DNA from: an uncultured Nitrospirota bacterium
GTDB lineage: Bacteria > Nitrospirota > Nitrospiria > Nitrospirales > UBA8639
Length of the DNA: 64,000 nucleotides
Direction: 5' to 3'
NCBI GenBank assembly: GCA_937139405.1
Contig: CAKZPV010000031.1
Coordinates: 62,001 to 126,000, forward strand
Shown piece by piece: positions 33,831 through 42,928 of the stretch. The notes beneath the pieces are model-generated. The model searched no databases. It was given only the letters and a program-made list of their open reading frames with translations, and was not told where the DNA came from. The translations under genes were made by a program, and so were the position numbers. Each line of letters begins with the position of its first letter. The stretch's first letter is position 1.

Positions 33831-34901
33831 TTATGCCTCAGACTTTTCATCTTGAACCGGACGAAACAGCAACATCACATCACCCGACTCCAACCGTTGC
33901 CCATCTTGAAATTCCCATGGCGATAATATCGTGCCGTGCCGATACACTCTGAGTAGGACATCTGGCTGCAAATCATGAGCAGTTTTCCCAACATCCTCCG
34001 TTTCTACTGTTCTCTCTACAATGTTCACCTGCCCTCCAGCAGTCAGGAAGTCTTCCAAATAGTCAGCCAAATATTGCTGATCCACAGCAGCGGCCAACAT
34101 ATACCCCCCATATGTCGCAGGAGAAATAATCGTTTGGGCCCCACCTTGGCGGAAGAGTTTCACATTTTCTTCTTCTTTGGCACTAACGATCACTCGACAT
34201 TCAGCATTGAGGTTCCTAACCGTTAACAGAATGAGCGCATTGCTATCGTCCCGACCTGAGGCAATAATGACGGCCTTGGCTCCCCTCAAAAAGGCGCCAT
34301 GTTGTAACATCCCTTCTTGGGTCGCATCGCCTTTGAGGGCGACGACACCCAATTCCACAGCGGTTTGCACACGATCATCACGAGGATCAATGACGATGAC
34401 ATGTTCTGGATTGGTTCCCTTTGCCAGTAATTCTTTGACGGCAGAATAACCGGTATGCCCAAAACCGCAGACCACGACATGCTGATCGAGATTTGATTGG
34501 AGTTTTGCCATACGAAATACCTCGGTAAATTTTTTGACCGCCAATTGATAGGCGGTTCCTAAAAAAATAATCCAAATGAAAATTCTGACAGGCGTCACGA
34601 CCAAGGCATCAATCATCCTTGCCCGTGGCGTGACTGGCACAATATCACCATATCCAACAGTCGTAACGGTGACCATCGTGAAATACACCACATCTGAAAA
34701 CGACATGTGCCCATCGCTATGATCCTGTAATCCCCCACGATCCAACCACAAGATACTAATCAATATTCCAAACAAGAGCAGAACAATCCCCAGCCTAATC
34801 ACCACGGTCCGACCAGGATCCAAGTCCGAGGGGGTATGGACCACTCGCCTCATGAAGAGAGAGGACTTGGGCGTCGATTTCGTTTTAAAAGGAAAGGCCA
34901 T
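33831..34901 (-). CDS. Potassium channel with RCK (TrkA-N/TrkA-C) domains
   Basis: 356 residues. Two membrane helices (about 33-52 and 96-120) flank a K+ selectivity filter TTVGYGD. After this come a TrkA_N domain (HVVVCGFGHTGYSAVKELL at about 142) and a TrkA_C domain at the end (VLLRVYRHGTILSPW...VMLLF). This is the MthK/TrkA-type two-helix channel gated by calcium or nucleotides at the cytoplasmic RCK ring. AAAAGGAAAGGCC precedes the ATG region. Inner membrane; typical length. Confidence 0.92.
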   Translation of the reverse strand: MAFPFKTKSTPKSSLFMRRVVHTPSDLDPGRTVVIRLGIVLLLFGILISILWLDRGGLQDHSDGHMSFSDVVYFTMVTVTTVGYGDIVPVTPRARMIDALVVTPVRIFIWIIFLGTAYQLAVKKFTEVFRMAKLQSNLDQHVVVCGFGHTGYSAVKELLAKGTNPEHVIVIDPRDDRVQTAVELGVVALKGDATQEGMLQHGAFLRGAKAVIIASGRDDSNALILLTVRNLNAECRVIVSAKEEENVKLFRQGGAQTIISPATYGGYMLAAAVDQQYLADYLEDFLTAGGQVNIVERTVETEDVGKTAHDLQPDVLLRVYRHGTILSPWEFQDGQRLESGDVMLLFRPVQDEKSEA

Positions 34902-35008
34902 ATACGTTTTCTGTTGTTACTTCGTTTCGATGCTGTGCCTGTTGAATATTTCTCTCCAAAAACCCATCTTTTCTCAAGAAGCCTTCCATGTTACTAGCTG
35001 ACGGGTAT

Positions 35009-35118
35009 GGTCAAAAAAGTCGTCCAGCAAGACCGCAATCATTTTGAAGCGCGGAGCATACTCTCAGTACGTGATCATGGCAAAAGGGCGAGAACGCCGC
35101 TGGCGGCTTTTTTCAACA
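35009..35118 (+). repeat. Terminator-like interspersed repeat, copy 3
   Basis: TCAAAAAAGTCGTCCAGCAAG ... GAGAACGCCGCTGGCGGC TTTTTT CAAC. The GCCGC/GCGGC hairpin with T6 is the best terminator of the three copies on the + strand. It is located between the channel start and the end of the SLC13 gene, where no + strand gene needs it. Confidence 0.8.
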
Positions 35119-35126
35119 TTTCCTTA

Positions 35127-36938
35127 CTACTCAGTTAAGGGCCAGAATATGGTTAACAACGGGAGGGACACCGCAAGGATTAAGATCTCCAGTGGTAACC
35201 CCATACGCCAATAGTCCCCAAATCGATAGCCCCCGGCACCCATCACTAATAAATTATTTTGATGCCCAATCGGTGTGAGGAACGCACAGGACGCTCCGAT
35301 GGCCACGGCCATCAGAAACGGATCGGCTTGGACTCCAAGGTTGTGAGCCACCGCCACACTAAACGGAGCCATCACCACGGCGGTAGCAGCATTATTCATG
35401 ACGTCCGATAACAACATGGTTAACACCATAATGAGACCCAGCAAGAGAATAGGCGAATACCCTGTAGTCACATTGACCAAATAATTCGCTAAGACAGTCG
35501 TTGCCCCACTCTGCTCTAATGCTCTACCAAGCGGGATCATAGCACCAAGCAAGACCAACACTGGCCAATCAATCGTCTGATAGACATCTCGCGGAGACAC
35601 AATTGTCAGAACGACCATGCCCAAGGCTGCCCCCATTAACGCAATCGGTAACGACACCATCCCTGTCAACGCACTCATCAACGCGACACCAAAGAGCCCG
35701 CCAGCTAACAAAGCTTGGCCAGATTTTCCCAATTGAATGCCTCGTTCAGCCAACGGCAGGCATCCCAATGATACAATCAGGTCTAAAACCTGTTGCTTAT
35801 CCCCTTGTAATAACAGCACATCTCCCGCTTTAAACCGAAATTCCTTTAATCGCCCACGATACGGGGTTCCTTGTCGTGATACACCTAGCAAAGACACGCC
35901 AAATCGACTTTGGAGTTTTAAGGTCCCGGCCAATCGACCGACCAACCAAGAACGGTCAGGAGGCACCACAGCCTCCAATAATACTTCGTCCGGATTCTTC
36001 GTAAACTTTTTGAGCTCGACTTCCCCTAAATCTTCCTTCGACTGAGTCCCTGTGAGTTCCAAGCCTAAGGTTGACACAAATTTATTGAGCCCTTGATGGC
36101 CGGCCTCCAAAACTAACACATCACCGGCCTGAATCTGCTCCCGCCAGGCCGCTCCCCGAATAGATTGTTCTCCTCGAATAAGACTGATAATTAAGGCATC
36201 TGAATCCTCGGTCGCGGCTTCTAATTCCGAGAGTGATTTACCAATAGCCTTGGAACCTTCGGGAACTTTGACTTCAGTAAGATATTCTTGGATATGGAAT
36301 AAATCTTGGGGCGCATTTTTCGATCGACGTGCCATCGGAATCAAATGCCACCCGATTAATGCCACAAAAATAATGCCCGTGACTGCCACCACCCCGCCTA
36401 CGGGAGAAAAATCAAACATGCCAAATGGCTGCCCGGTAATTTCTGCCCGGTAATTGGCGATGATGATATTCGGCGGTGTGCCGATCAATGTCGCCATACC
36501 ACCTAAAATCGTTCCAAACGCTAACGGCATCAAGACGACGGCGGGTGACCGTTTCGCATCAAGCGAGGATTGAATCGCAACCGGCATGAGCAGCGCTAAC
36601 GCCCCAACATTATTCATAATAGTAGAAAGCACCCCCCCCACAGAAGACAACCCCACCACATGCAACGTGGGGGAAGAAGTCGCCCCCTTTATATAACGGG
36701 TAAGAAATTCAACAGCTCCAGCATTGCTTAATCCGCGACTGATGATGAGCACCGCAGCAACGGTGACAACGGCAGGATGGCCAAACCCTAAAAAAGCTTC
36801 ATCCGCAGGAACAAATCCGAGAAGTGTGGAAATTAACAACCCTGCAAGAGCAACAAGATCGTAGCGCCACCGTTCCCAAACAAAAAACACGACAAGAATG
36901 CCAAGCAGACCTATGAGAAAAATCTGGTCAGTCGTCAC
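35127..36938 (-). CDS. SLC13-family permease with two TrkA-C (RCK_C) domains
   Basis: 603 residues: membrane domain split by a central cytoplasmic part. N-terminal spans (about 1-185) include VVTVAAVLIISRGL and LMPLAFGTILGGMATLIGTPPN; two RCK_C domains lie at about 207-290 and 300-395 (VKVPEGSKAIGKSLSEL, VPPDRSWLVGRLAGTL); C-terminal spans (about 405-603) include SDVMNNAATAVVMAPFSVAVA. This is the DASS/SLC13 architecture with regulatory RCK_C, often annotated as sulfate or dicarboxylate/sodium symporters. Sulfate would suit the sulfur genes at 13-25 kb but is only inference. Confidence 0.88.
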   Translation of the reverse strand: MTTDQIFLIGLLGILVVFFVWERWRYDLVALAGLLISTLLGFVPADEAFLGFGHPAVVTVAAVLIISRGLSNAGAVEFLTRYIKGATSSPTLHVVGLSSVGGVLSTIMNNVGALALLMPVAIQSSLDAKRSPAVVLMPLAFGTILGGMATLIGTPPNIIIANYRAEITGQPFGMFDFSPVGGVVAVTGIIFVALIGWHLIPMARRSKNAPQDLFHIQEYLTEVKVPEGSKAIGKSLSELEAATEDSDALIISLIRGEQSIRGAAWREQIQAGDVLVLEAGHQGLNKFVSTLGLELTGTQSKEDLGEVELKKFTKNPDEVLLEAVVPPDRSWLVGRLAGTLKLQSRFGVSLLGVSRQGTPYRGRLKEFRFKAGDVLLLQGDKQQVLDLIVSLGCLPLAERGIQLGKSGQALLAGGLFGVALMSALTGMVSLPIALMGAALGMVVLTIVSPRDVYQTIDWPVLVLLGAMIPLGRALEQSGATTVLANYLVNVTTGYSPILLLGLIMVLTMLLSDVMNNAATAVVMAPFSVAVAHNLGVQADPFLMAVAIGASCAFLTPIGHQNNLLVMGAGGYRFGDYWRMGLPLEILILAVSLPLLTIFWPLTE

Positions 36939-37318
36939 CAGTCAACAACATCCTTTGTGATAAGGGTGATCTGGAAAGAAAAAAGCAACGAGAACGTGGA
37001 AGATAGCCTGTCCCATTGCTTTCGAAAAAAATCTCGTTGGTGATTTAACCAAGATCGGAAGGCAAACTCAAACCTCTGATAAGAAAGTGACGTCGAGAAA
37101 AAACGAGTGGGGAAGAAAATCTGGCGATCGAACGCCGCCTATAATAGATGTATGGATTGTTATCGAACTCGTTTGAGATATGTCAGAAGAGCCAAAAGAA
37201 TGATCATTTTTTTGACAGAGGTCCTAATCTTACCTCAGAACAACACTCATCCCATCGTGAGACATGTTTCATCCTTGAGACAATAATTCAGCTAAACGCC
37301 TGATACCAGGCACTCAGG
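36939..37318. other. Gene-free interval
   Basis: About 380 bp before the next gene's 3' end. A 40-odd codon frame near 37151 has no ribosome site; nothing else is seen. Confidence 0.4.
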
Positions 37319-37546
37319 TCACGCGGTTAGTCGAGCAACTGGAGTGCGGGGAGCTCGCCGTAACCGCTTCCGAAACGGAAGCACTTGAGCCTGTACGGGA
37401 GTGGAACGATGTTGATTAATCACCGGATCCATGAGATTACCGCACATGATACATCGGTAAGCTCGAATCCAGAGCTCTCCCATGCCACCTTTCACGTCTA
37501 AGCAATCATCAACCACCATGAGCCCATTACATCTTGCACAATTCAT
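37319..37546 (-). CDS. Small zinc-ribbon protein, paralogue of 14113 gene
   Basis: 75 residues: MNCARCNGLMV and a second pair RCIMCGNLMD, then a basic, proline-rich tail (RKRLRRAPRTPVARL). AAAAGGAGGAGAG gives a strong ribosome site. The N-terminal 40 residues align by eye with the 74-residue protein at 14113-14337, but here it stands alone without the rhodanese partner. The family is short and conserved; the function is unknown. Confidence 0.75.
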   Translation of the reverse strand: MNCARCNGLMVVDDCLDVKGGMGELWIRAYRCIMCGNLMDPVINQHRSTPVQAQVLPFRKRLRRAPRTPVARLTA

Positions 37547-37926
37547 AACTCTCCTCCTTTTGAAAGCCTCCTGCTTCCCATTGTTGTCAATAGGTGAGTC
37601 GGTGCATCATGCATGCCACAGAACTTGTGGACATTGGAAAACAACTAGCGTATGTGGTGTGTATGACTGCGGAAAAATGAAGAGAGATCACGAATTACTT
37701 AAATGAATTTTAGGAGTCTACAACATTTTGTAGAAAAAAAAAAGAGGAGACATGCATTTTGTGGGTTCAAAAGAAAAAAAAATTTCTACTGCTTTACGAC
37801 ATATTAGTAGGAACGGGATCACACAGTTGAAAAATTTGAACTGGTATTTCAAGGAACCTCTGTTGCGTGTACAAAGATTGTGGTGAGATCTGCCAGGCCT
37901 GTTACAATCTTGACAGGGTTCATGAA
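37547..37926. other. Intergenic region with short hairpin
   Basis: About 380 bp. Contains TCTACAACATTTTGTAGA followed by an A-run; the T-run is on the wrong side for an intrinsic terminator on the minus strand, so it is not called. No gene supported. Confidence 0.35.
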
Positions 37927-38991
37927 TTACCCGGGATTGAGGCCAGGGCCATCCGGTAGGCCATGAGTCTTAAACATCAACACGTCAAATGCACTCCCTA
38001 ATCTGGCTTCCTTGGTCAACAGATCAACTTCCTTTTGTCGAGATGCAGAGCCATTCCCCTTCCCGACATAATTCTGAATACCGAGATGAGTAAGCCAGGC
38101 CCCCTGCGAAGTGCAACCAGCCAACTCTAGCCCTAACGCTGTCGCCTCTGAAATGACCGCGGTGAAATCGACATCAGCCGTCATATCTTGTTGTCCAATT
38201 GCAAAAAACGGATCATGAATCTGTTGTTGTTGGTAATAGGAACGCAATGTCCCATTACGATGATGATATGAATAGATATTTGACGCCTTGTCACCATAAT
38301 CAACAAAAATGATATATCCTGGATTGACCACTCGCTCAAGCTGTTGGAGAAAAGACGGTATTTCCAAACACAGCTCAGCAATATGTCCCCGTCCAAGGTG
38401 AATATCTTCGTCTTGTAAACGCTGAAGTAATTTTGGTGTCGAGACGTCACCGGGTTGTTCGCATAATTCTCCATCTCCATCTACGTCAACGAATAATTCA
38501 CAGACTTCCTCGTTCGCTAATCCCATGACCCGGTGGACGGGCAAGGCATCTAAGACTTCATTGCCAAAAACAATCGTTGGGGCTGGCTCAAGCCCATTTA
38601 ATGTGTCTATAGACTTCAAGCCTTTTTTCACTTGCTTTTTTCGAAATCCTGGACTGGTTTCAAGCACGACATATTCATGAGGGATAGAAAGAAAAGAAGT
38701 CATATATGATCCTAATTGCCCTGTTCCTCCCCCAAGTTCCACTACTCGAACTGAGTCACCTATTTTTTTGGCCGCTTGGGTAATGGCTTGAGCGACCCCA
38801 AATGCAAAAGCCGTAAATTTGGTGCTGGTGTCAAAAGGACCACCAGAACTCCCAATGGCCGGAGCTTGTGTATAAAAACCATAGATTTCATGAAAAAGCG
38901 CCAAGGACATGAAATCTCGAAAGGTCATTGGACCTTCAGAACGAATTTTTTCCTTTAAGAGCACGGCCAGCTCAGTATTAACCCGTTTCAA
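37927..38991 (-). CDS. MidA/NDUFAF7-type SAM-dependent methyltransferase
   Basis: 354 residues with family signatures: GPMTFRDFMSLALFHEIYGFYT, SAM motif RVVELGGGTGQLG, IVFGNEVLDALPVHRVM and ILFVDYGDKASNIYSYHHRNGTLRSYY-type region late in the sequence (IIFVDYGD here). Mitochondrial and bacterial relatives methylate an arginine needed for complex I assembly, so a role in respiratory enzyme maturation is likely. Standalone, separated by a terminator from the next gene. Cytosolic. Confidence 0.9.
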   Translation of the reverse strand: MKRVNTELAVLLKEKIRSEGPMTFRDFMSLALFHEIYGFYTQAPAIGSSGGPFDTSTKFTAFAFGVAQAITQAAKKIGDSVRVVELGGGTGQLGSYMTSFLSIPHEYVVLETSPGFRKKQVKKGLKSIDTLNGLEPAPTIVFGNEVLDALPVHRVMGLANEEVCELFVDVDGDGELCEQPGDVSTPKLLQRLQDEDIHLGRGHIAELCLEIPSFLQQLERVVNPGYIIFVDYGDKASNIYSYHHRNGTLRSYYQQQQIHDPFFAIGQQDMTADVDFTAVISEATALGLELAGCTSQGAWLTHLGIQNYVGKGNGSASRQKEVDLLTKEARLGSAFDVLMFKTHGLPDGPGLNPG

Positions 38992-39080
38992 GATAACATG
39001 TTCCTGGGTTAGTTATTGAACAAGAAGAATGTGTTAAGCATGGCCGAAATAAGGAAGTAATACTTGGTTTTTTCACCATA

Positions 39081-39112
39081 AAAAAAAGGGTGCCACTAGT
39101 GGCACCCTTTTA
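39081..39112 (-). terminator. Bidirectional intrinsic terminator
   Basis: Perfect 10-bp stem GGGTGCCACT/AGTGGCACCC (39088-39107) with T4 on the + side and T8 on the - side. It ends the upstream minus-strand gene at 39137 and can stop convergent reading. Confidence 0.85.
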
Positions 39113-39136
39113 ATACTTACAGAAAAACGAGTTTCT

Positions 39137-39487
39137 TTAGTTAATGACCGTTGACTTGGCCCCCGCTGGATTGATGGGCACCTTGTTCATCGTGTCAGTT
39201 TGTGGCAATCGCCCAGCGCCCATGGATTTTTGAATCCGTGCTCGATTGGAATCGCTCACGTCATTCATAGCAGCCTCGGTCCCAAAGCTTTGAGAGGCTT
39301 CCAAAGTCGCGCCCCCGACTGCATTTGTTTGTCCCGGATCATTTGCCGTGGCTTGCCCTGTAGCTGGAGACTTTCCTTTAGCTGGGTATCCTGGATGTTG
39401 GGGTAACAACCCTGGATTGGCAAAGGCCATGGATAGGGCAAAACAACTCGCGCCTACCGTTCCAAGAATAATTCCGATCGCTTTCAT
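39137..39487 (-). CDS. Small secreted hypothetical protein
   Basis: 116 residues: signal peptide (GIILGTVGASCFALSMAFA) and a low-complexity mature part rich in Gly, Ala, Pro, Asn and Thr (PGYPAKGKSPATGQATANDP). No cysteines in the mature chain and no recognised domain. AAAGGAGCGGTCTT precedes the start, and a strong terminator follows, so it is a monocistronic unit. Likely periplasmic; function unknown. Confidence 0.72.
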   Translation of the reverse strand: MKAIGIILGTVGASCFALSMAFANPGLLPQHPGYPAKGKSPATGQATANDPGQTNAVGGATLEASQSFGTEAAMNDVSDSNRARIQKSMGAGRLPQTDTMNKVPINPAGAKSTVIN

Positions 39488-39639
39488 AAGACCGCTCCTT
39501 TGTTAGTTATAACAGGTTAACAATAGAAAATGGTCACAATCTATTATGTGATTTTCAACGTTCAATGAAAGAGCGGGAATCTTAGGCAGAATAGACGGTG
39601 GTGTCAAGCCTGTAGGCAAAAATGACTACAGTCTAGATT

Positions 39640-41472
39640 TTATTCCTTCGATCCACTCCCACTCGTCCTACGAACTGGTCGACGCGAACGATAGGGGGTT
39701 CTAGGCTTGGGAGCCGGCATTAATAAAGTCAGGGTCGTTCCCTTGTCTGGCTCACTGGCTATTGTAATGTTTCCCTGATGTTCTTCCACCACTTTTTTTA
39801 CGGTCGCTAAGCCTAAACCCGTTCCTGAACGTTTGGTTGTAAAATAGGGCTCAAACACTTTATCCACAAGCTCTGCTGGAATGGGGACCCCGTCGTTGGC
39901 AATCACAATTTGGAGTTCAGGCTTTCGTGCCCTCGTTAACATCACTTCCACACGTAAACGACCACCAGGCGACATCGCTTCAATGGCATTTTTAAAAATA
40001 CAGAGAAAAACGTGCTGCATTTTGCCTTCATCCCAACGAACTTGCGCTAACCGAGCGGGAACTTTTTTGACCACTTCAATGCGATTCACTCGCAAATCAG
40101 TGGAGACTAAGGAAAACGCCTCATCCAACAAATCTTGAACCCGACACATTTTACGATCGAGTTCTAAGGGCCTGGCAAAGTCCAATATCTCATTTAAGAC
40201 GGTTTCCATTCGAATCATATCCCGCATGGCGTTTTCCACCCGGGTCTGCGAATCAAAATCCAACTCAGAGTCCGTGGTAATTTCTTCTAACTGCGCTCGA
40301 ATAAACCCGATAGGCTCCCGAATTTCCGTGGCGAGGAACGAACTCACTTCGTGGAGAGCTGAACGTCGTTCTTCTTTCCGCACATCTCCTCCTTCGGGAA
40401 CAGCTGCCGGTTGTACTTTTCCATCTTTCTTAGATAGCTGCTCAGATTGAACCGGGGCTGGCTCCATCACCGAGAGATGGCACGAGGAGTCTTCAAATAA
40501 TTCCACGAGTTTGGCGGTAACTGATTCAAGCGTTTTGAGATCACTGCCGTTGTGATCAAACTGGTTAGGATTTTTAGAGGCCAACGTGAGTGTTCCTGCA
40601 ACCCGACCCCTAACAAAAAACGGGACCACAATCGTGGATGTAAATTTATCCTTAAACAATTGCTTATAGTCGTGAAACCGCCCCTGGGTCGAGGCTAAAT
40701 TATTATCACTTCTAGCCTTTCGATGCCGGACACACCAACCCGACGCAGAATCATCCAGAGAAAGTTGCGACCCAGGGCTTAAATCACGTTTTTGAGTACC
40801 AAGGACTCCAAGTATTTCTAATGACGCCAGCAGCGGATCATAAATCGTCACCCATCCACGATCAAACGAAACATCACTATCAACTTCTGTCAAAATATTG
40901 ACAATCCGTTCCTGCACATGCTCATTCGTATAGGTGCGAGCCACAACCACTTGTCCTTCAGGACTTGGGAGACTCAGTGGCTCATTAGCCACAACAGGAT
41001 TCCCTAAAATGACGGATGAGCCAAACAGGCCCGCCTTTTTTAACTCCCCAGTAATAAAATTGACATTCGTGGAGAGTGTTGTTTTTTCTCGCTTCGTCAA
41101 GGGAACATTTTCGCGACGAGCGAGAACCAATGTGCCATAGACCCGTCCACCAAATTTCAAGGGTAGCGCGAGTACGACTTTGGTACCAGGCGTGACCATT
41201 CTCAGACGAAGAACATTGTTTAATTCGCTCCCCTCCCTCGCATTCCGAGGATTGACACTTTTGAGTTCTTCCAGAGATAAAGCCCGGAGGATGGCTCGGA
41301 TTTCTCGTGGCGAAAACCCTCGTGAGACCTGCTCAATGAGGGGCCCACCATCATGCGCCATAATGGCTACTAAGGCCGCCTCCATCCCGACTTCATTTAC
41401 TGCTGATGTCAATATTTTCTGGAGAGTACTTTGCTGTTTCGAGGGCAAAGTGGATTCAAGACGGTTGGCCAT
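39640..41472 (-). CDS. GAF-domain histidine kinase-like protein (degenerate H-box)
   Basis: 610 residues, no membrane span. Two GAF-like sensor domains (about 10-150 and 180-330), a linker, a HisKA-like dimerisation region (about 370-430) and a C-terminal HATPase domain with N-box IFKNAIEAM, G-boxes ANDGVPIP and TTKRSGTGLGLATV. In the H-box the expected H-E-[IL]-R-x-P reads TEIREP, so the phospho-acceptor His is replaced by Thr. It may be a pseudokinase, signal by ATP binding, or use another residue. No response regulator is adjacent. Confidence 0.85.
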   Translation of the reverse strand: MANRLESTLPSKQQSTLQKILTSAVNEVGMEAALVAIMAHDGGPLIEQVSRGFSPREIRAILRALSLEELKSVNPRNAREGSELNNVLRLRMVTPGTKVVLALPLKFGGRVYGTLVLARRENVPLTKREKTTLSTNVNFITGELKKAGLFGSSVILGNPVVANEPLSLPSPEGQVVVARTYTNEHVQERIVNILTEVDSDVSFDRGWVTIYDPLLASLEILGVLGTQKRDLSPGSQLSLDDSASGWCVRHRKARSDNNLASTQGRFHDYKQLFKDKFTSTIVVPFFVRGRVAGTLTLASKNPNQFDHNGSDLKTLESVTAKLVELFEDSSCHLSVMEPAPVQSEQLSKKDGKVQPAAVPEGGDVRKEERRSALHEVSSFLATEIREPIGFIRAQLEEITTDSELDFDSQTRVENAMRDMIRMETVLNEILDFARPLELDRKMCRVQDLLDEAFSLVSTDLRVNRIEVVKKVPARLAQVRWDEGKMQHVFLCIFKNAIEAMSPGGRLRVEVMLTRARKPELQIVIANDGVPIPAELVDKVFEPYFTTKRSGTGLGLATVKKVVEEHQGNITIASEPDKGTTLTLLMPAPKPRTPYRSRRPVRRTSGSGSKE

Positions 41473-41587
41473 GCATAGGATTCCTCTCTATCACCATCAT
41501 TTGTTTGGATTCTTTAAAATTGAGGAGACAACTTCTCTGATTGTTGGCTCTCACAGATTCATGAAAAGGGAAATGCATCACATGCAG

Positions 41588-41992
41588 CTAATTAATATGT
41601 CGAATTTTTCGTCCGCTTGGAGAACGAGTCACCATCTCTATGCGGCCTTGTTCTGAGACCCACATATTGAGAATCCCGCTTACAATACTAATAAGAATAG
41701 CACCGCCGACCGCAGGCCAAAACCCGGACACCAGGAACCCCTTCACTATTCCGCCAACAAGATAAAGGAGAAAGGCATTGATCAACACCATGAAGAAACC
41801 CAACGTGACTAAAATAAACGGCGCAGATAACAGGTAGAGGATCGGACGAATAATGGCATTCAAAAATGACAGAATCACGACCGCCGCCACACCTGATCCA
41901 AAACTGAGAATTTCGATACCTGGAATAATTTGGCTCGCTAATAAGACGGCGAACCCCGTAATCCCACACCGAATAAAAAATCCCTTCATCAT
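41588..41992 (-). CDS. Phage holin family 4-type membrane protein
   Basis: 134 residues starting MMKGFFIRCGIT; four hydrophobic segments, including the conserved SFLNAIIRPILYLLSAPFILVTLG. This is the PF04020-type family (YvlD-like), which is chromosomal and not evidence of a prophage. The last 20 residues are polar. It lies just after the carotenoid-type gene (same strand), with which it may be co-transcribed. Role unknown. Confidence 0.85.
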   Translation of the reverse strand: MMKGFFIRCGITGFAVLLASQIIPGIEILSFGSGVAAVVILSFLNAIIRPILYLLSAPFILVTLGFFMVLINAFLLYLVGGIVKGFLVSGFWPAVGGAILISIVSGILNMWVSEQGRIEMVTRSPSGRKIRHIN

Positions 41993-42079
41993 TACATCAT
42001 ACCGGCCTCTTGGCCATGGCCTCAAGCAAAGAAAGCCTGTGGTGGGAAATCTCTAGTCATAGGAGCTATCTCTACGTCT

Positions 42080-42883
42080 TCATTGGTGATCAATGGAAAT
42101 CGCATTTCCTCGCCATAGGGTGACGATTAGGGCTGCTGTCAGTGGAACAAAAATAAAACAGCCAACCATGCCCATGAAGACTTCCCCAATCCAAAATGTC
42201 ACACCCAAGTTAAACACGAGCACGCCATAATAAAGGCCAATGCCTAATAATAATTCTCGGCGCACGACTTCTCGGGGAACGAAGTCTTCCGCAAAAGCCC
42301 CTCGCTCTAACCACCGATAGAACGACAAAGACACAAATCCGACTACGGCCCATCCTGCAAAATTGGCTAATGGAATCCCAAAATAGATGGCCTCATGAGG
42401 GTAGCCATAGATCTTTCCCAAAAACCATCGTTCGCCCTGCAAAGCCACCGGATCAATAATGACATCGGAAAATGTGAAGAAGACAACCGTCAGTCCAACG
42501 GCAGGCCATGAGGTCCGCAGTGTAGGATCAAATTGCCACCCACGGTGCTCAGCTATTTTCGCATGTGGAAGCACAAATACAAGAGCCACACAGTAGCTGG
42601 CAAACAAGAGAAAGGAAAACGAGAGGGAATCCATAAAAGGAATATTGGAAATGTAGAGTTCTTGACCCACTGTGGAGCCGGTATAGAAATAGTCCCCAAA
42701 CGGAATCCCAATCCGTGTTGAAGAAAATTCCGCGATAAAGGCAATGGCCCAGGTGATGCCAAAGAGTCGAGACGTTCGCTTCCATCCTAACAATTGTCGA
42801 GCGATGTAGAGCGAGACTGCAAGAAATACAAAAACATAGGGCCGAAGAATGACTGTATTCGCGAGAAGGAAAAGAAAGTCCAC
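42080..42883 (-). CDS. CruF/DUF422-type carotenoid biosynthesis protein
   Basis: 267 residues, about seven membrane spans. Conserved polar motifs: AEFSSTRIGIPFGDYFYTG and DVIIDPVALQGERWFLGKIYGYP. This is the carotenoid 1,2-hydratase CruF (DUF422) family, which hydrates psi-ends of acyclic carotenoids. It follows the HpnA-type epimerase by 45 bp and the polyprenyl synthase lies further upstream, all on the minus strand, forming an isoprenoid group. Specific carotenoid product not deducible. Confidence 0.88.
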   Translation of the reverse strand: MDFLFLLANTVILRPYVFVFLAVSLYIARQLLGWKRTSRLFGITWAIAFIAEFSSTRIGIPFGDYFYTGSTVGQELYISNIPFMDSLSFSFLLFASYCVALVFVLPHAKIAEHRGWQFDPTLRTSWPAVGLTVVFFTFSDVIIDPVALQGERWFLGKIYGYPHEAIYFGIPLANFAGWAVVGFVSLSFYRWLERGAFAEDFVPREVVRRELLLGIGLYYGVLVFNLGVTFWIGEVFMGMVGCFIFVPLTAALIVTLWRGNAISIDHQ

Positions 42884-42928
42884 GGGTTGACGTCGTAATG
42901 CAGAAAATAGCGGTGTACAGAGATTGAC

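Noticed and set aside
37712-37745. Hairpin TCTACAACATTTTGTAGA with A-run as a terminator
   Set aside because: The homopolymer is on the wrong side for the minus-strand gene and no + strand gene ends there.
41588-41992. Prophage indicated by a holin-family protein
   Set aside because: This family is chromosomal and widespread; no capsid, lysis or integrase genes nearby.
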